Shown: positions 30,424 through 37,573 of the stretch, piece by piece
How positions within the stretch are numbered: the stretch's first letter is position 1
Layout of the letters: every line of letters starts with the position of its first letter
NCBI RefSeq assembly: GCF_000482245.1
Contig: NZ_AWNH01000068.1
Coordinates: forward strand, 1 to 37,573
Direction of reading: 5' to 3'
Source of the DNA: Leptolyngbya sp. Heron Island J
GTDB taxonomy: Bacteria; Cyanobacteriota; Cyanobacteriia; Phormidesmidales; Phormidesmidaceae
Length of the DNA: 37,573 bases
Translations under genes and position numbers: made by a program
The notes under the pieces: model-generated
Databases searched by the model: none
Told to the model about the DNA's origin: nothing
Seen by the model: only the letters and a program-made list of their open reading frames with translations

Positions 30424-33400
30424 ATCCCTACACCGAAGACACCCTGGTTCAAGCCACTACCGCCGACTATCTGCGCGATGAACTCGGCTGGGAATCCGTC
30501 TATGCCTACAATCAGGAAAACTTCGGTGAAGACGGCTTACTGGGTCGCCTCTCTGACCGTGAAGTCGTTCTCACTCGCTACCTCCGTAACAAACTAGAAG
30601 ACTTCAACCCTGGTCTGCCAGACGACGCCTACCGCGATGCCATTCGCCAAATCACCGAATACAGCAGCAGCCAAACCGTACTCGCCATTAACCAGGAAAA
30701 ATACAATCTCTTCAAAGATGGCATTCAAGTCAGCTTCCGTAATAACGAAGGCAAACTCGTTAAAGAGCGACTGCGCGTTTTTGACTTTGACCACCCCGAC
30801 AATAATCACTTCCTCGCCGTGCGCGAGTTCTGGATAAAAGGAGTACTCTATCGTCGTCGTGCCGACATCATAGGCTTCGTCAACGGCATTCCCCTACTCT
30901 TTATGGAGCTAAAGAATGTCAACAAAGACATCCGCGCTGCCTACGATGGCAACCTGGCCGACTACCGAGACGTCGTCCCTACGCTCTTTCACCACACCGC
31001 TTTTCTAATCCTCGCTAACGGCATTGATGCCCGTATCGGAGCCTCACCCGAAACCCGCTTTGAATACTTCCACGAATGGAAGCGTCTGGACGAAGACCAA
31101 AAAGGCGCTGTGGACATGGAAACCCTGCTCATGGGCGTGTGCCATAAACACACCTTCATGGACATCTTTGAGAACTTTATTACCTTTGATAGTTCCTCGG
31201 GCAACACCGTCAAAATTGTTGCTCGCAACCACCAGTATCTTGGCGTTAACCAGGCCATTGAATCCGTCAAAACCCGCGAAGAACGAGAAGGAAAGTTAGG
31301 CGTTTTCTGGCATACCCAGGGCTCCGGCAAAAGCTATTCCATGGTCTTTTTTACTCGCAAGATCCATCGCAAACTAGGCGGTAACTTCACCTTCCTCATC
31401 TGTACCGACCGCAAAGACCTAGACAGCCAAATCTATGACACCTTCGCCGGATGCGGCCTCGTAGATAATGACAGCGACCCTTGCCGCGCCAGCAGTAACG
31501 AGGACCTTAAAACACTTTTGGGACCCCACAAATCCCACATCTTCACACTGATTCAGAAGTTCACTAAAGACGTCGATCCAAACAAACCCTACAACACCCG
31601 TAACGACATCATCGTCATCACCGACGAAGCCCACCGCACACAATATGGCAGGCTATCGCTCAACATGCGAAACGCCCTCCCCCAAGCAAGCTACATCGGC
31701 TTTACCGGCACTCCCCTATTCACCGGCGACGAAGTCACCCGCCGTATCTTTGGTGACTACATTTCCACCTACGATTTCCAACGGGCCGTCGATGACCGCG
31801 CCACCGTCCCCCTCTACTACGACGCACGGGGCGACAAGCTAGGCATTACCACCAACGACATCAATGAGCGCATCGCCCAAAAGCTAGAGCAGCTAGAAGC
31901 CGAAGAAGCCGACATCAAACGACTAGAGCGAGAACTCAAGCGCGACTACCACATCATCACCGCCGATAAGCGCCTGGACCAGGTCGCTAAAGACTTTGTC
32001 ACCCATTACTCCACCGCCTGGGAATCTGGCAAAGCCATGCTCGTATGCATTGATAAACTCACCTGCGTCAAAATGCATGGTCTCATCTTCAAATACTGGC
32101 AGGAGCGCATCCGTGAACTAGAAGCAGCCCTCGCCTTTGCCCCTGATGAACAGGCCGAAATCTATCAACGACGGCAAATCGAATGGATGAAAGCCACCAT
32201 AGCCGCCGTGGTTGTCAGCGAACAACAAGGTGAAGTAGACAGCTTCCGCCAGGAGGGCTTTGATATCACTTCCCATCGTCAGCTCATCAAAAACGGCTTT
32301 GAACTAGACGATGGTAAATGCATCGATATTGAATCCGCCTTCAAAAAACAAGAACATCCCTTCCGCATTGCTATTGTCTGCGCCATGTGGCTCACCGGCT
32401 TTGATGTCCCCAGTCTGACCAACCTCTATCTAGACAAACCCCTCAAAGCTCACACCCTCATGCAGGCCATTGCCAGAGCCAACCGCGTCTTTGAAGGCAA
32501 AAACAACGGTCTCATCCTCGACTACTGCGGCATCCTCAAGAACCTGCGCCAGGCCCTGGCCACCTTTGCAGGGACCACTGACACCGGCAATGGAAGAGAG
32601 GCAGGCAGCCAACCCGTAGACCCAGCCAAACCCCAAGAAGAACTGTTGGCAGATCTAGCTGAGGCTATTGGCATGGCCCGCACTTTCTTGAGTGATCGCA
32701 ATTTTGAACTAGACCGCATTATCGAGAGTACTAGCTTTGCCCGGATTGCTGCGATCTCAGCTGCCAAAGAAGCTGTCAACGAAAACGACGAAGCCCGCAA
32801 ACGCTTCGAAATCATGTGTCGCGAGGCCTTAAAGCAGTTCAAAGCCTGCATCAACATAGACGGCATAAACGCCTATCGCAAGGATCGCGACGCCCTCAAC
32901 ATCATCTATACATCTGTCATCAATGACCGAGAGAAAGCCGACATCAGCGATGTCATCCGCCAGCTCAGGACCGTAGTTAATGAGGCCATTGATGTTCAAC
33001 CTGATCAAAGCGACACCCCAGACACCCTATACGACATCAGCCATATCGACTTTGACCTACTGCGGAGAGAATTTGAGCGCAGCGCCACTAAAAACACTAC
33101 TGTCCAAACTCTCAAACAGACAATCGATAAACGGTTAGGGAAAATGATGGGCGAAAACTCCACCCGCACCAATTATCAGCAACACTACGAGGAGATCATC
33201 AAAGCCTATAACAGCGAAAAAGACCGAGTCACCATTGAGGCAACCTTCGACTCCCTCATCAACTTTTACCAAGAGCTAGACGAAGAAGATAATCGTCACA
33301 TACGCGAAGGACTCAGCAAAGAAGAGCTAGCCATCTACGACCTACTCAAGAAATCAGATCTCAGCAGTGCTGATATTAAACTCATTAAAGCTATTGCAGG

Positions 33401-33638
33401 CCAACTGCTAGAAACCCTCAAAGCCGAAAAATTGCGGATCGAAAACTGGAAGAAAAAAGAATCCACCCGCGATGCCGTTAGCCAAACTATAAAAGACTTT
33501 CTTTGGAGTGACGACACAGGGTTACCAGTTGACAGCTATACAGAGGAAGAGGTGGAAGAAACCGCTGAGGAAGTATACCGACACGTCTTTAAGGTTTATC
33601 CTAGGCTGCCATCTCCTTTCTATGCAGATGCAGCCTAG
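30420..33638 (+). CDS. hsdR: Type I restriction endonuclease subunit R
   Basis: A 1,072-aa motor-nuclease subunit. The N-terminal PD-(D/E)xK nuclease has RRRADIIGFVNGIPLLFMELKN split as D149 and E163-x-K165. The SF2 translocase has Walker A WHTQGSGKSYS (297-306), DEAH box VITDEAHRTQYG (402-405), motif III GFTGTPL and a late motif containing QAIARANRVFEG. A C-terminal helical region (about 850-1060) contacts HsdM. All key residues are present, so the enzyme is probably active. Base composition is richer in C-ending codons than its neighbours, hinting at separate ancestry of the hsd cluster. The ATGA overlap with hsdS shows one operon. Confidence 0.95.
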   Translation: MNPYTEDTLVQATTADYLRDELGWESVYAYNQENFGEDGLLGRLSDREVVLTRYLRNKLEDFNPGLPDDAYRDAIRQITEYSSSQTVLAINQEKYNLFKDGIQVSFRNNEGKLVKERLRVFDFDHPDNNHFLAVREFWIKGVLYRRRADIIGFVNGIPLLFMELKNVNKDIRAAYDGNLADYRDVVPTLFHHTAFLILANGIDARIGASPETRFEYFHEWKRLDEDQKGAVDMETLLMGVCHKHTFMDIFENFITFDSSSGNTVKIVARNHQYLGVNQAIESVKTREEREGKLGVFWHTQGSGKSYSMVFFTRKIHRKLGGNFTFLICTDRKDLDSQIYDTFAGCGLVDNDSDPCRASSNEDLKTLLGPHKSHIFTLIQKFTKDVDPNKPYNTRNDIIVITDEAHRTQYGRLSLNMRNALPQASYIGFTGTPLFTGDEVTRRIFGDYISTYDFQRAVDDRATVPLYYDARGDKLGITTNDINERIAQKLEQLEAEEADIKRLERELKRDYHIITADKRLDQVAKDFVTHYSTAWESGKAMLVCIDKLTCVKMHGLIFKYWQERIRELEAALAFAPDEQAEIYQRRQIEWMKATIAAVVVSEQQGEVDSFRQEGFDITSHRQLIKNGFELDDGKCIDIESAFKKQEHPFRIAIVCAMWLTGFDVPSLTNLYLDKPLKAHTLMQAIARANRVFEGKNNGLILDYCGILKNLRQALATFAGTTDTGNGREAGSQPVDPAKPQEELLADLAEAIGMARTFLSDRNFELDRIIESTSFARIAAISAAKEAVNENDEARKRFEIMCREALKQFKACINIDGINAYRKDRDALNIIYTSVINDREKADISDVIRQLRTVVNEAIDVQPDQSDTPDTLYDISHIDFDLLRREFERSATKNTTVQTLKQTIDKRLGKMMGENSTRTNYQQHYEEIIKAYNSEKDRVTIEATFDSLINFYQELDEEDNRHIREGLSKEELAIYDLLKKSDLSSADIKLIKAIAGQLLETLKAEKLRIENWKKKESTRDAVSQTIKDFLWSDDTGLPVDSYTEEEVEETAEEVYRHVFKVYPRLPSPFYADAA

Positions 33639-33674
33639 ACGGCAAAATGCAGTTGCGATCTCATCTCCTCATAC

Positions 33675-33866
33675 CTAAAACGGTGGCACCACATCTCGCA
33701 GCGAAATAAACCACAGAGCCAGCCCAAGCAACCGCACCGCTAGCAAACACTGCTCATCCACCGTCAGCAGCACCTCATACTGACGATCAGGCTGCTGACG
33801 ATGGCCTACAAGGTCACCTATGCGTAGCGATTGAATTACCTGTGTGCTCTGAGATGTTGAATCCAT
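33675..33866 (-). CDS. Hypothetical 63-aa protein
   Basis: A small minus-strand gene facing hsdR convergently. It encodes MDSTSQSTQVIQSLRIGDLV followed by a compact beta-rich segment (YEVLLTVDEQCLLAVRLLG) and an aromatic C-terminus (LALWFISLRDVVPPF). Composition and a clean ATG support a gene, but no family is recognised. It resembles the small SH3-like or RHH-less accessory proteins often seen next to cyanobacterial plasmid genes. Confidence 0.45.
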   Translation of the reverse strand: MDSTSQSTQVIQSLRIGDLVGHRQQPDRQYEVLLTVDEQCLLAVRLLGLALWFISLRDVVPPF

Positions 33867-34084
33867 GAGTTAGCTGGTAAACCTGGAATTAGTGTAGGGG
33901 ATGATCTGAGATCTCAACTCCCAAACACCCCTGTGACCCCCATCACCAAACTTACTCAGCCAATTTCAGAAACCCCTTAAGCAACCTTCAGTTACCCATC
34001 AGATAGCGTTCAGCTGCCCCCGGCATTCTTGTAATCAATGAAGCAAGTAAACACACTTCACTGATTCCTCAAGGAGCTTTAACC

Positions 34085-34699
34085 ATGAAACGCACACTAC
34101 TTTCCGCCTTAACCGTTCTCGTTGCATCCGCTGCGATCTCACCCGTTGCATCCGCCGTCGAGCCCGCTAACTTCAATATTCAAGAAGCCCGCCTCGAAGC
34201 CCTCGACCGCCGCACAAAGAATTCCGTCCATAAGCTACGCCTGGAGCATCTCAACAATCAGACCAAGGCTATCGAAGATATCCAAGCTGCTCGTCTAGAC
34301 GCACTGGATGCCCGAACTAAGGCTATCGATAATATCCAGGAAGCTCGCTTAGATGCACTGGATGCTCGCACCAAGAACAGCGTTCACAAACTACGCCTAG
34401 AACACCTGAACAATCAGACTAAAGCTATCGATAACATTCAGGAAGCTCGCTTAGATGCACTAGATGCTCGTACCAAAGCCGTTGATAATATCCAAGAGAC
34501 TCGCTTAGACGCTCTGGATGCTCGTACCAAGAACAGTGTTCATAAGCTACGTCTTGAGCACCTGAACAATCAGTCCAAAGCCGTTGAGGATATCCAAGCC
34601 GCTCGTTTGGAAGCGTTGGATGCGCGTACTAAAGCTATCGACAATATCCAGGAAGCACGTCTCGATGCCCTCGATGCTCGGACTAAGTCCATCCGCTAA
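34085..34699 (+). CDS. Exported protein of three 52-residue repeats
   Basis: A 204-aa protein with a Sec signal peptide (MKRTLLSALTVLVASAAISP, cleavage expected after VASA at residue 24). Three 52-residue tandem repeats follow at 32-83, 84-135 and 136-187, plus a partial at 188-204. Each repeat is three helical sub-repeats of 17-18 residues with the core RLxxLxxxTK (for example ARLDALDARTK and LRLEHLNNQTK). The mature protein should be a long charged helical rod in the periplasm or outside. DNA copies differ mostly at third codon positions, so protein-level selection keeps the units alike. AAGGAG precedes the ATG at good spacing, and a terminator follows. Function unknown. Confidence 0.8.
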   Translation: MKRTLLSALTVLVASAAISPVASAVEPANFNIQEARLEALDRRTKNSVHKLRLEHLNNQTKAIEDIQAARLDALDARTKAIDNIQEARLDALDARTKNSVHKLRLEHLNNQTKAIDNIQEARLDALDARTKAVDNIQETRLDALDARTKNSVHKLRLEHLNNQSKAVEDIQAARLEALDARTKAIDNIQEARLDALDARTKSIR

Positions 34700-34739
34700 C
34701 AGATTGCTGAGCTGTTGCGGTCCTCAGGTGAACAAGCTT

Positions 34740-34797
34740 GGGTGCCCAGTGCAGACTCCGTAATCTGTGAAATGCTTCATTCTCAGGGCACCCTTTT
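34740..34797 (+). terminator. Terminator of the repeat-protein gene
   Basis: GGGTGCCC (34740-34747) and GGGCACCC (34786-34793) pair and are followed by TTTT (34794-34797). An inner stem CAGACT/AATCTG folds the 38-base loop. It lies 40 bp after the stop codon. Confidence 0.75.
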
Positions 34798-34830
34798 CTA
34801 CTCAGACTCTCTATACAACACATACACTCC

Positions 34831-34859
34831 AAGCCTCTGCCGATTGGTGGGGGCTTTTT
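34831..34859 (+). terminator. Second rho-independent terminator
   Basis: AAGCCTC (34831-34837) pairs with the GGGGGCTT block (34850-34856) around a 12-base loop and runs straight into TTTTT. Together with the hairpin at 34740 it makes a tandem terminator. The remaining DNA to 35003 has no gene. Confidence 0.65.
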
Positions 34860-35003
34860 ATAGGATTTAGGGTTGCTATCTCCAACCCAGCTCTTAATTA
34901 TGAATTCTCTTCTGGGAGGTGTTTGACCTCTTTTACCAGTAAAGAAAACAATCAAGACATTAGGCTGTTTACAAATAATAGCCAGCTTTTATGGCTGGCC
35001 AAA

Positions 35004-35513
35004 TCACTTTAGGTTTGACTGATTTTTCACTGCAAGAACACCATTTTCCAAAATAACTTCGAGGTTTGAGCCATCACAATTTTCCCAAACTAAGTGAGTC
35101 TTATTCTGGGCCTGTCTAGTCTCAACGCCAGGGCCGAGAGTTGCTTCAATATCAGTTCTTGACATATCTTTCCGAAGCTTCTCATAATCTGCTCGCGTAA
35201 CTTGTGCTGCCTCTGCAAATGGACACGCACTTTTGCTAGAAACTTTGGAGACAAAAATGCCTGCTCCCAAAACCACACCTCCCAGAAAAACTACGACACT
35301 AAATCTGAGCCCTAAATAAAAGTGGTAACTGATATTTGGAGACGATTGATTTTCTTGTGACTGTGACCATGGACATGACATCTCCTTGAATTCATCAAGG
35401 GTACGTCTCAAGTGGTAAGGAGGTGGACTATCAATCTCAGTGAAGATGTAATTTGGTGGACGATTCTGAGAAGGCTTTTTTATACCTTCTTGCTTTTCAG
35501 GAAAGTTATCCAT
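35004..35513 (-). CDS. Membrane-anchored protein with BamE/DUF3862-like domain
   Basis: A 169-aa protein with a Pro-rich cytosolic part (1-62) and a transmembrane helix at about 66-88 (LRFSVVVFLGGVVLGAGIFV). The exported C-terminal domain (105-165) follows the SmpA/BamE/DUF3862 pattern: VTRADYEKLRKDMSRTDIEA, TLGPGVE, HLVWENCDGSNLEVILENG, VLAVKNQ. Such small lid-like domains occur in many bacterial envelope proteins. The function here is unknown. It shares a minus-strand unit with the RHH gene upstream (26 bp gap). Confidence 0.65.
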   Translation of the reverse strand: MDNFPEKQEGIKKPSQNRPPNYIFTEIDSPPPYHLRRTLDEFKEMSCPWSQSQENQSSPNISYHFYLGLRFSVVVFLGGVVLGAGIFVSKVSSKSACPFAEAAQVTRADYEKLRKDMSRTDIEATLGPGVETRQAQNKTHLVWENCDGSNLEVILENGVLAVKNQSNLK

Positions 35514-35539
35514 CTTACAAAGCCCCTTAGTAGATTTAT

Positions 35540-35857
35540 TTAGGAACGATCTATCTCAACCTTCATGACTTTTCCGCTCTCATCTGCTAGGTAGAAAGCA
35601 CCACCATCCTTAAGAGTAGTTTCGATAAGATTGTTGAGTCTCAAAGCTTGCGCTACAGCCTCGCTCAACGAAACGCCCCAAGAATTAGCACGTTCCTTAT
35701 ACTCATCCACAAGACCTTCAGGAACAGTAACTGTTATTTTGGTGCTCTTCGGAGATGAAGGATCATATACACGCGTTTCACTGACTTCCAAGTTGACCTG
35801 ATTCTGATCAACCAAACGCAAACGTGAATAACCTTCCATTTCATTAGACGAATTCAT
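35540..35857 (-). CDS. RHH/CopG-type DNA-binding protein
   Basis: A 105-aa protein. Residues 37-78 form a ribbon-helix-helix (TKITVTVPEGLVDEYKERAN, then GVSLSEAVAQALRLNNLI). A 35-residue acidic N-terminal arm and a beta C-terminal tail (GGAFYLADESGKVMKVEIDR) flank it. The tail is typical of small cyanobacterial RHH proteins annotated as plasmid or antitoxin-like regulators. The 14-bp palindrome AAATAAGCTTATTT at 35873-35886 just upstream is a natural autoregulatory operator. Confidence 0.75.
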   Translation of the reverse strand: MNSSNEMEGYSRLRLVDQNQVNLEVSETRVYDPSSPKSTKITVTVPEGLVDEYKERANSWGVSLSEAVAQALRLNNLIETTLKDGGAFYLADESGKVMKVEIDRS

Positions 35858-35872
35858 ATTATATCTCCTGAA

Positions 35873-35943
35873 AAATAAGCTTATTTATAAGTATATAAAT
35901 CATTTTTGAATACTGAATTACTGATTAAGTAAATTAATAAGTA
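35873..35943 (-). promoter_or_regulatory. AT-rich promoter/operator of the RHH gene
   Basis: AAATAAGCTTATTT (35873-35886) is a perfect palindrome 16 bp before the ATG. Further upstream TTACT and AAGTAA words alternate (about 35917-35943), a pattern often bound cooperatively by RHH proteins. Assignment is positional. Confidence 0.5.
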
Positions 35944-36054
35944 ACTTAATACGATTTAACCCGCAGTAAATATAGAGATGACCACAGCCCCGCACCGCTG
36001 CCCGCCAGACAACCAAATAGACTCCTAGGGCACAGTGCGGCACCGAGATAACAA

Positions 36055-36402
36055 ACCGACCAGGCGCTGCAAGCCAACTGGCCGAAAATCAACCCAGTAA
36101 CTGCCGCTTCCATCACCACAGAAGCCACAGTTACCGAACCCACCACAGACCTATCGTCTCTCACTGTTCGCCAGCTCAAGGCCATGGCCAAAGACCGCCA
36201 CATTCCCCGCTACAGTAGCCTACGCAAGGCTAAACTCATCACCGCCAGCAGCCTAACCACATCTGCCATGGGAACGCTCAGAGCCTTCCACCACTGCCTC
36301 ATTCTCCTCCTCTGCCAGCTGCTCCGTAGACCGCGCTATTCTCCACTTCTGCATATACCGCCAGCCCCATCGCCAAAGCAGCACCAGAGCCACCTCAATT
36401 AA
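36055..36402 (+). pseudogene. Remnant of a Rho-N/SAP-like domain gene
   Basis: A plus-strand frame open from 36055 encodes a Thr/Ala-rich linker. The segment SSLTVRQLKAMAKDRHIPRY, then SSLRKAKLI (about 36154-36240), follows. The latter fits the Rho termination factor N-terminal/SAP-like pattern LTVxQLKxxAK...IPxYSxLRKAxLI. After that the sequence loses character, and the frame ends at 36402. No convincing start is present, so this looks like a truncated gene end next to the TIR. Two competing minus-strand frames (35946-36203 and 36253-36450) encode hydrophobic peptides and cannot be excluded. Confidence 0.4.
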
Positions 36403-36533
36403 CTTCTCTACAATTACCTCAATAACTACCGTTGGCATAGTCGTTTCCACTGCTAACTACACCCTGGTGCTTATCCGGTAGCAGTTCAGCGATATCGAAA
36501 CAACCCCCACCTGACCAAAAACGCCCTACCCCG

Positions 36534-37573
36534 CCACCAGCGGCCCACTAAGTTTCATCTATCGCGATACCCGTATCGCTAGGGCTGTAGCGATAGCCCT
36601 ATCTAGCACCCTGGTTATCTAGCGCCCTGGCGCTCTCCACCGTCAGGGTTTTTGATTTTGAGGCTGACTGGTTATGCAGCCTGCTTAGCGAGCCGGTAAA
36701 GTCATGAGTTGCAATCGCACGTCACCAGCTCATGCCCCTTCCCCAACAAACCCATCACGCATAGATAAAAATCAATAGTTTATATAGATGTCCGGCCCCC
36801 TCTAACACGTAGGGATTATGCAATGGAGGGGGGTCGGACATCTATGGTTGACGTCACTTTTATAGACATTAATCAATACATGCCGCACCGCTTGTCTGAA
36901 CTGACGACCTGTCCGCTAGTGGCTGTAGTGGTGGAACTGAGCCGGTTAGCGATGAGATCGCACGTCACCAGCTCACGAAGCTAGATCACTCGGCGACTCT
37001 CGCAATGAGTATAAATACTCATTGCGTTCTATAGACTCTAGCAGCGATACAGAGCTACGAAAGCATTTATCTATAGTTTCCCCCAGCGGCGCAGCCGGTA
37101 GGGGCCTACGAGCGTATGCGAGCGGGGTGTGGTCTGGATTCTGGTGGAGCTGTCCCGGTGGAGCTGGTGGAGTCGTCAGCCAGGGCCATTAAAAACATGG
37201 GGTCAGGTTGCAATAAGACTCAAGTATTGATAACGGCAAAAAACCAAACCCCCAGCGGCGCAGCCGGTAGGGGCCTACGAGCGTATGCGAGCGGGGTATA
37301 GAGAGCAACAGTTTTCACTCAGATGCAAACTGTTGTAAAAGCCAACTTGTGACACACTAGTGCAAACTGTTGCATGCTAGAGAGATAATATTGTTGTCTC
37401 ACATAACAACTTTCTATCGTCTGAAACCAATACACACCAAGGGTTTCAAGCATTGTTGTTAAGATTGTTGTTAAGATTGTTGTTAAGATTGTTGTTAAGA
37501 TTGTTGTTAAAGTTGCTATAGTCTCTTACGCACACTGACAACAGTTTACACTTAGTGCAAATAGCTGTATCTC
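36534..37573. repeat. Right terminal inverted repeat
   Basis: The reverse complement of 1-1040, carrying mirror copies of every internal element: palindrome cluster 36560-36630, large hairpin 36784-36845, 19-bp repeats, 26-bp hairpin 37001-37026, 49-bp repeats 37080-37128 and 37249-37297, 12-bp array 37452-37508, and the telomere 37548-37573. Identity on both sides implies frequent copying between ends. No gene is called inside it. Confidence 0.95.
37548..37573. other. Telomere end, right
   Basis: Mirror of bases 1-26. It contains TAGTGCAAATAG at 37553-37564 and ends GCTGTATCTC. The same comments apply on tip position: a hairpin tip is symmetric, so the assembled end may be short or long by a few bases. 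Confidence 0.75.

Noticed and set aside
36253-36450. 65-aa minus-strand ORF with a hydrophobic stretch, and 35946-36203
   Set aside because: Both overlap the better-supported plus-strand Rho-N/SAP-like frame. Hydrophobic composition on the opposite strand can arise as a shadow. They were left as alternatives only.
1-37573. TIRs as an assembly artefact of reads turning at a hairpin
   Set aside because: Such an artefact would place a sequence next to its own complement at one end. Here the same 1,040 bp joins different unique DNA at each end, with diverged similarity just inside.
1-37573. tRNA or rRNA genes
   Set aside because: I saw no cloverleaf with TTCGA-type arm or conserved rRNA words. 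The AAAGGAGGTGAT word at 17881 is isolated.

Overview
The window reads as a complete linear plasmid or plasmid-phage of a cyanobacterium. Its first 1,040 bases are the exact reverse complement of its last 1,040. One of the first internal genes (2159-3718, minus) is a telomere resolvase (protelomerase) with the full Arg-Lys-Arg-His-Tyr catalytic set. Together these indicate a replicon with covalently closed hairpin ends, as in phage N15 and Borrelia. A cyanobacterial host is inferred from the CyRepA1/DUF3854-type replication protein, the pentapeptide-repeat membrane protein and scattered GCGATCGC-like words. No gene pins the genus.

Layout. 1-1040: left terminal inverted repeat with iterons, direct repeats and hairpins. 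1119-5048 (minus): RelE-type toxin, Phd-type antitoxin, telomere resolvase, and a two-gene unit with a 2-TM protein. 5279-6119 (plus): parA and a ribbon-helix-helix (RHH) partition partner, followed by 48-bp tandem repeats. 6754-8055 (minus): HicB antitoxin, an unusual in-frame upstream ORF, and a HicA-like ORF. 8297-9178: pentapeptide protein. 9288-9951 (minus): PadR regulator plus an overlapping small gene. 10454-15984 (minus): an 86-aa gene, then a tightly coupled operon of helix-turn-helix protein, four micro membrane proteins (24-51 aa), a 218-aa helical protein, a membrane-anchored coiled-coil ATPase, a T5orf172/zinc-ribbon protein and a 190-aa protein. 16195-17840 (plus, divergent): two RHH genes, two coiled-coil genes, a broken third RHH gene and a signal-peptide protein. 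18098-24203: iterons, a small basic gene, a 156-aa gene and a 1,691-aa replication protein. 24267-26831: small and large terminase subunits and a coupled partner. 27107-33638: complete type I restriction-modification system hsdM-hsdS-hsdR. 33675-35857: small accessory genes, including an exported 52-residue repeat protein. 36534-37573: right inverted repeat.

How it may work. The 1,691-aa protein joins a TOPRIM-like DUF3854 region and a helicase to a 3'-5' exonuclease and a family A DNA polymerase. The plasmid therefore carries most of a replisome in one polypeptide. The candidate origin iterons lie just upstream, close to the physical middle of the molecule. Replication would give joined palindromic telomeres that the resolvase cuts and reseals. 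ParA and its RHH partner, two toxin-antitoxin loci and the type I system would stabilise the plasmid.

Most unusual points: a terminase pair with no capsid, portal or tail gene in the element; the replicase-polymerase fusion; the operon of tiny membrane proteins feeding into a coiled-coil ATPase; and a 12-bp telomere motif repeated in the promoter of the resolvase.
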